Positions 62,557 through 64,000 of a DNA stretch of 64,000 bases are shown piece by piece. The translations under genes and the position numbers were made by a program. The stretch covers positions 2,976,001 to 3,040,000 of the forward strand of contig NC_031672.1 of NCBI RefSeq assembly GCF_001640025.1. Reading direction: 5' to 3'. The notes under the pieces are model-generated. The model saw only the letters and a list, made by a program, of their open reading frames with translations, made no database searches and was not told the DNA's origin. The number at the start of each line of letters is the position of its first letter. The stretch's first letter is position 1. This DNA is from Sugiyamaella lignohabitans. Lineage: Eukaryota > Ascomycota > Dipodascomycetes > Dipodascales > Trichomonascaceae.

Positions 62557-63735
62557 ATGTCGTCAGCTCCTACATTATTCGGTGTTCCTCTGAAATACCT
62601 GTCACTGGTCACATTGACTGTACAGAACTCATCACTGATTCTGGTGATGCACTACTCCAGAGTCATGCCGGGATATACTGCAGACTCTAGATACTACGCA
62701 TCCACTGCTGTGTTATTAAACGAAATCATCAAGTTCGTTTTCTGTACCATTGTATGTGTTTATCAACAAGGATTCAAATCTGCTTTTGAAGATGTGTTTT
62801 CTGGCGATTGCTGGAAACTGTCGATTCCTGCTTTCCTATACACCCTGCAAAACACCCTGCAATATGTGGCAGTCTCTAATTTAGACGCTGCCACTTTCCA
62901 AGTCACCTATCAATTGAAGATTCTGACTACTGCATTTTTCGCGGTTACTATTCTGCACAAAGACTTGTCGAAGCTTCAATGGCTGTGTTTGGTATTATTG
63001 ACGTTTGGAATTGGTTTGGTTCAAATGCCTCCTGAGGCATTCAATGGCTTAGTGGCTTTTGTTATTGAGAGTGCCACTACTGCTGTTGGCAAGGGCTCGC
63101 CAGTTGCTGAGGGTCCTGGGTCTACTAAACCTGCTGGCGGAAGTGCCAGCAAGCTCGGAGCCAAGGCTGCCAAGGTAGTAAGAGAAGTTGCTGCTGCCGT
63201 TGTCGAGAAGGAGGAAATGAACGGACTTATTGGTTTTGTTGCCGTGTCCATTGCTTGTATCCTTTCCGGTTTGGCTGGTATCTACTTCGAGAAAGTGCTC
63301 AAGGGATCTAAGAAGGTTTCTCTGTGGACTCGTAACGTGCAATTATCCATGTTCTCGCTGATTCCCGCTCTTTTCCTGGGTGTTCTTGCTAAAGACGGAA
63401 GCAAGATTGCCGAGAACGGGTTCTTCCACGGCTACAACAACGTCGTCTGGGCTGCCATCTGGCTGCAAGCCATTGGTGGTATTGTCGTAGCTCTCTGTGT
63501 CAAGTTCGCCGACAACATCGCCAAGAACTTCGCGACCTCCATCTCCATCCTCATCTCCTTCGTGGCCAGCGTCTACTTCTTCGACTTCGCGGTCCACGTC
63601 AATTTCCTCATCGGAGCCACCGTCGTCGTCGGCGTCACCTACCTCTACTCGCTCTCCCCGGCCTCTGCCCGACGCCCATCCTCCAGCGACGAAGAGTACA
63701 AACCACTCCCCGATCAGCGATCCCGCTCCGACTAA
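62557..63735 (+). CDS. Golgi nucleotide-sugar transporter (UDP-galactose/UDP-GlcNAc type, SLC35A)
   Basis: 392 residues with about ten transmembrane segments. Family marks are LVTLTVQNSSLILVMHYSR in TM1, LNEIIKFVFC, then LYTLQNTLQYVAVSNLDAAT and FQVTYQLKILTTAFF (the conserved nucleotide-sugar segment), and GLAGIYFEKVLKGSKKVSLW with NVQLSMFSLIPALF in the second half. A low-complexity Gly/Ala/Lys loop (about 175-220) is larger than usual. It resembles S. pombe Gms1 and Kluyveromyces Mnn2-2 most. It imports UDP-sugar into the Golgi in exchange for UMP; the exact sugar cannot be read from sequence. It has a long T-rich leader and a composite hairpin unit 88 bp after the stop. Confidence 0.9.
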   Translation: MSSAPTLFGVPLKYLSLVTLTVQNSSLILVMHYSRVMPGYTADSRYYASTAVLLNEIIKFVFCTIVCVYQQGFKSAFEDVFSGDCWKLSIPAFLYTLQNTLQYVAVSNLDAATFQVTYQLKILTTAFFAVTILHKDLSKLQWLCLVLLTFGIGLVQMPPEAFNGLVAFVIESATTAVGKGSPVAEGPGSTKPAGGSASKLGAKAAKVVREVAAAVVEKEEMNGLIGFVAVSIACILSGLAGIYFEKVLKGSKKVSLWTRNVQLSMFSLIPALFLGVLAKDGSKIAENGFFHGYNNVVWAAIWLQAIGGIVVALCVKFADNIAKNFATSISILISFVASVYFFDFAVHVNFLIGATVVVGVTYLYSLSPASARRPSSSDEEYKPLPDQRSRSD

Positions 63736-63822
63736 ACCACCCCACTATGGGGTTTAATTTAATTTAGAGGCTGAACACCTCAGCACGTAATATACCTTAA
63801 TACTCTACTTCTGGCCGGGGTG

Positions 63823-63962
63823 TGCCTCCGGCGGCTGGGGCTCCGCCCCAGACCCTGGTTGCTCCTGCTTCGCAGGAGTTGGCTGGGACCCGACACGAAA
63901 CGACTCGAGCGCAGCGAGAGGAGCCACGGGGTCTGGGGCAGAGCCCCAGCCGCCGGAGGCAG
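63823..63962. repeat. Composite GC-hairpin unit, 3' of the nucleotide-sugar transporter
   Basis: Plus half 63823-63878 with tail CTCCTGCTTCGCAGGAG, a spacer with GGCTGGGACCCGACACGAA, then minus half 63900-63962 with the CTCGAG-type tail. Flanks share GGGGT outside both heads (as reverse complement), so the inverted repeat extends a few bases further. Confidence 0.93.
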
Positions 63963-64000
63963 ACCCCTGCAAAAACTTTCACGAAGAAAAAAATCGATTA

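Noticed and set aside
13333..63962. CRISPR array or rho-independent terminators as explanation for the repeats
   Set aside because: The copies are dispersed, not regularly spaced, and lie among spliced eukaryotic genes. Bacterial terminators would need a U-tract, which is absent.

Overview
The window is nuclear DNA of an ascomycete yeast. Most genes are compact, but many carry short spliceosomal introns with strong GTAAGT-type donors and TACTAAC-type branch points. Complex I genes are present: an NDUFAF5-like assembly factor and a probable small accessory subunit. That excludes Saccharomyces-type yeasts. A CTG codon falls on a conserved leucine in DID2, so CTG is probably read as Leu, not Ser. 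Intron density, complex I, an intron-bearing tRNA-Met and the GC-rich dispersed repeats together suggest an early-branching lineage of the Dipodascales / Trichomonascaceae type. The species placement is inference.

Layout. 0-10 kb: cyclin-like protein, NDUFAF5-like methyltransferase, a mitochondrial PPR-like protein, DID2 (ESCRT-III; four exons, most of them short) and SKI2 (cytoplasmic exosome helicase; two exons). 10-19.5 kb: a decayed mitochondrial acyl-carrier-protein-like pseudogene, NADP isocitrate dehydrogenase, a spliced 74-residue mitochondrial membrane protein, a DMT-family transporter, a PITH-domain protein and a membrane RING-H2 ligase. 19.5-25.5 kb: gene-poor DNA with a 110-bp near-perfect inverted repeat and one fungal hypothetical gene. 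25.5-33 kb: C1-THF synthase (ADE3 type, three exons), tRNA-Ile, GET5, MRPL3 and a complex-I-like subunit whose first coding exon is only ATG. 33-43 kb: STU1/CLASP, a second tRNA-Ile, an intron-containing tRNA-Met, POB3 and a YIM1-like reductase. 43-51 kb: a hypothetical ORF, AP-2 sigma (APS2), a decayed tyrosine-recombinase-like element, RPL42 with Gln56 (a cycloheximide-resistance residue) and the urea transporter DUR3. 51-64 kb: an NDP-glucose 4,6-dehydratase, a PYP1-like HAD phosphatase, 4.5 kb of gene-poor DNA, VCX1 (Ca2+/H+ exchanger), a microsatellite and a nucleotide-sugar transporter.

The outstanding structural feature is a family of about 29 short GC-rich hairpin elements, half-units of about 50-62 bp. 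Seven pairs form composite inverted units and the rest are solitary. They resemble bacterial REP/BIME elements. They concentrate just downstream of stop codons with a preferred orientation, and one complete unit lies inside the second intron of the ADE3-type gene. Stem bases vary in a compensatory way, which points to the folded structure being maintained. Most short ORFs over these elements are artefacts of the repeat.

The genes are ordinary housekeeping loci with no operon-like relation to one another. Novelty in this window lies in the repeats, the pseudogenes, the unusual exon structures, RPL42 Gln56 and the dehydratase.
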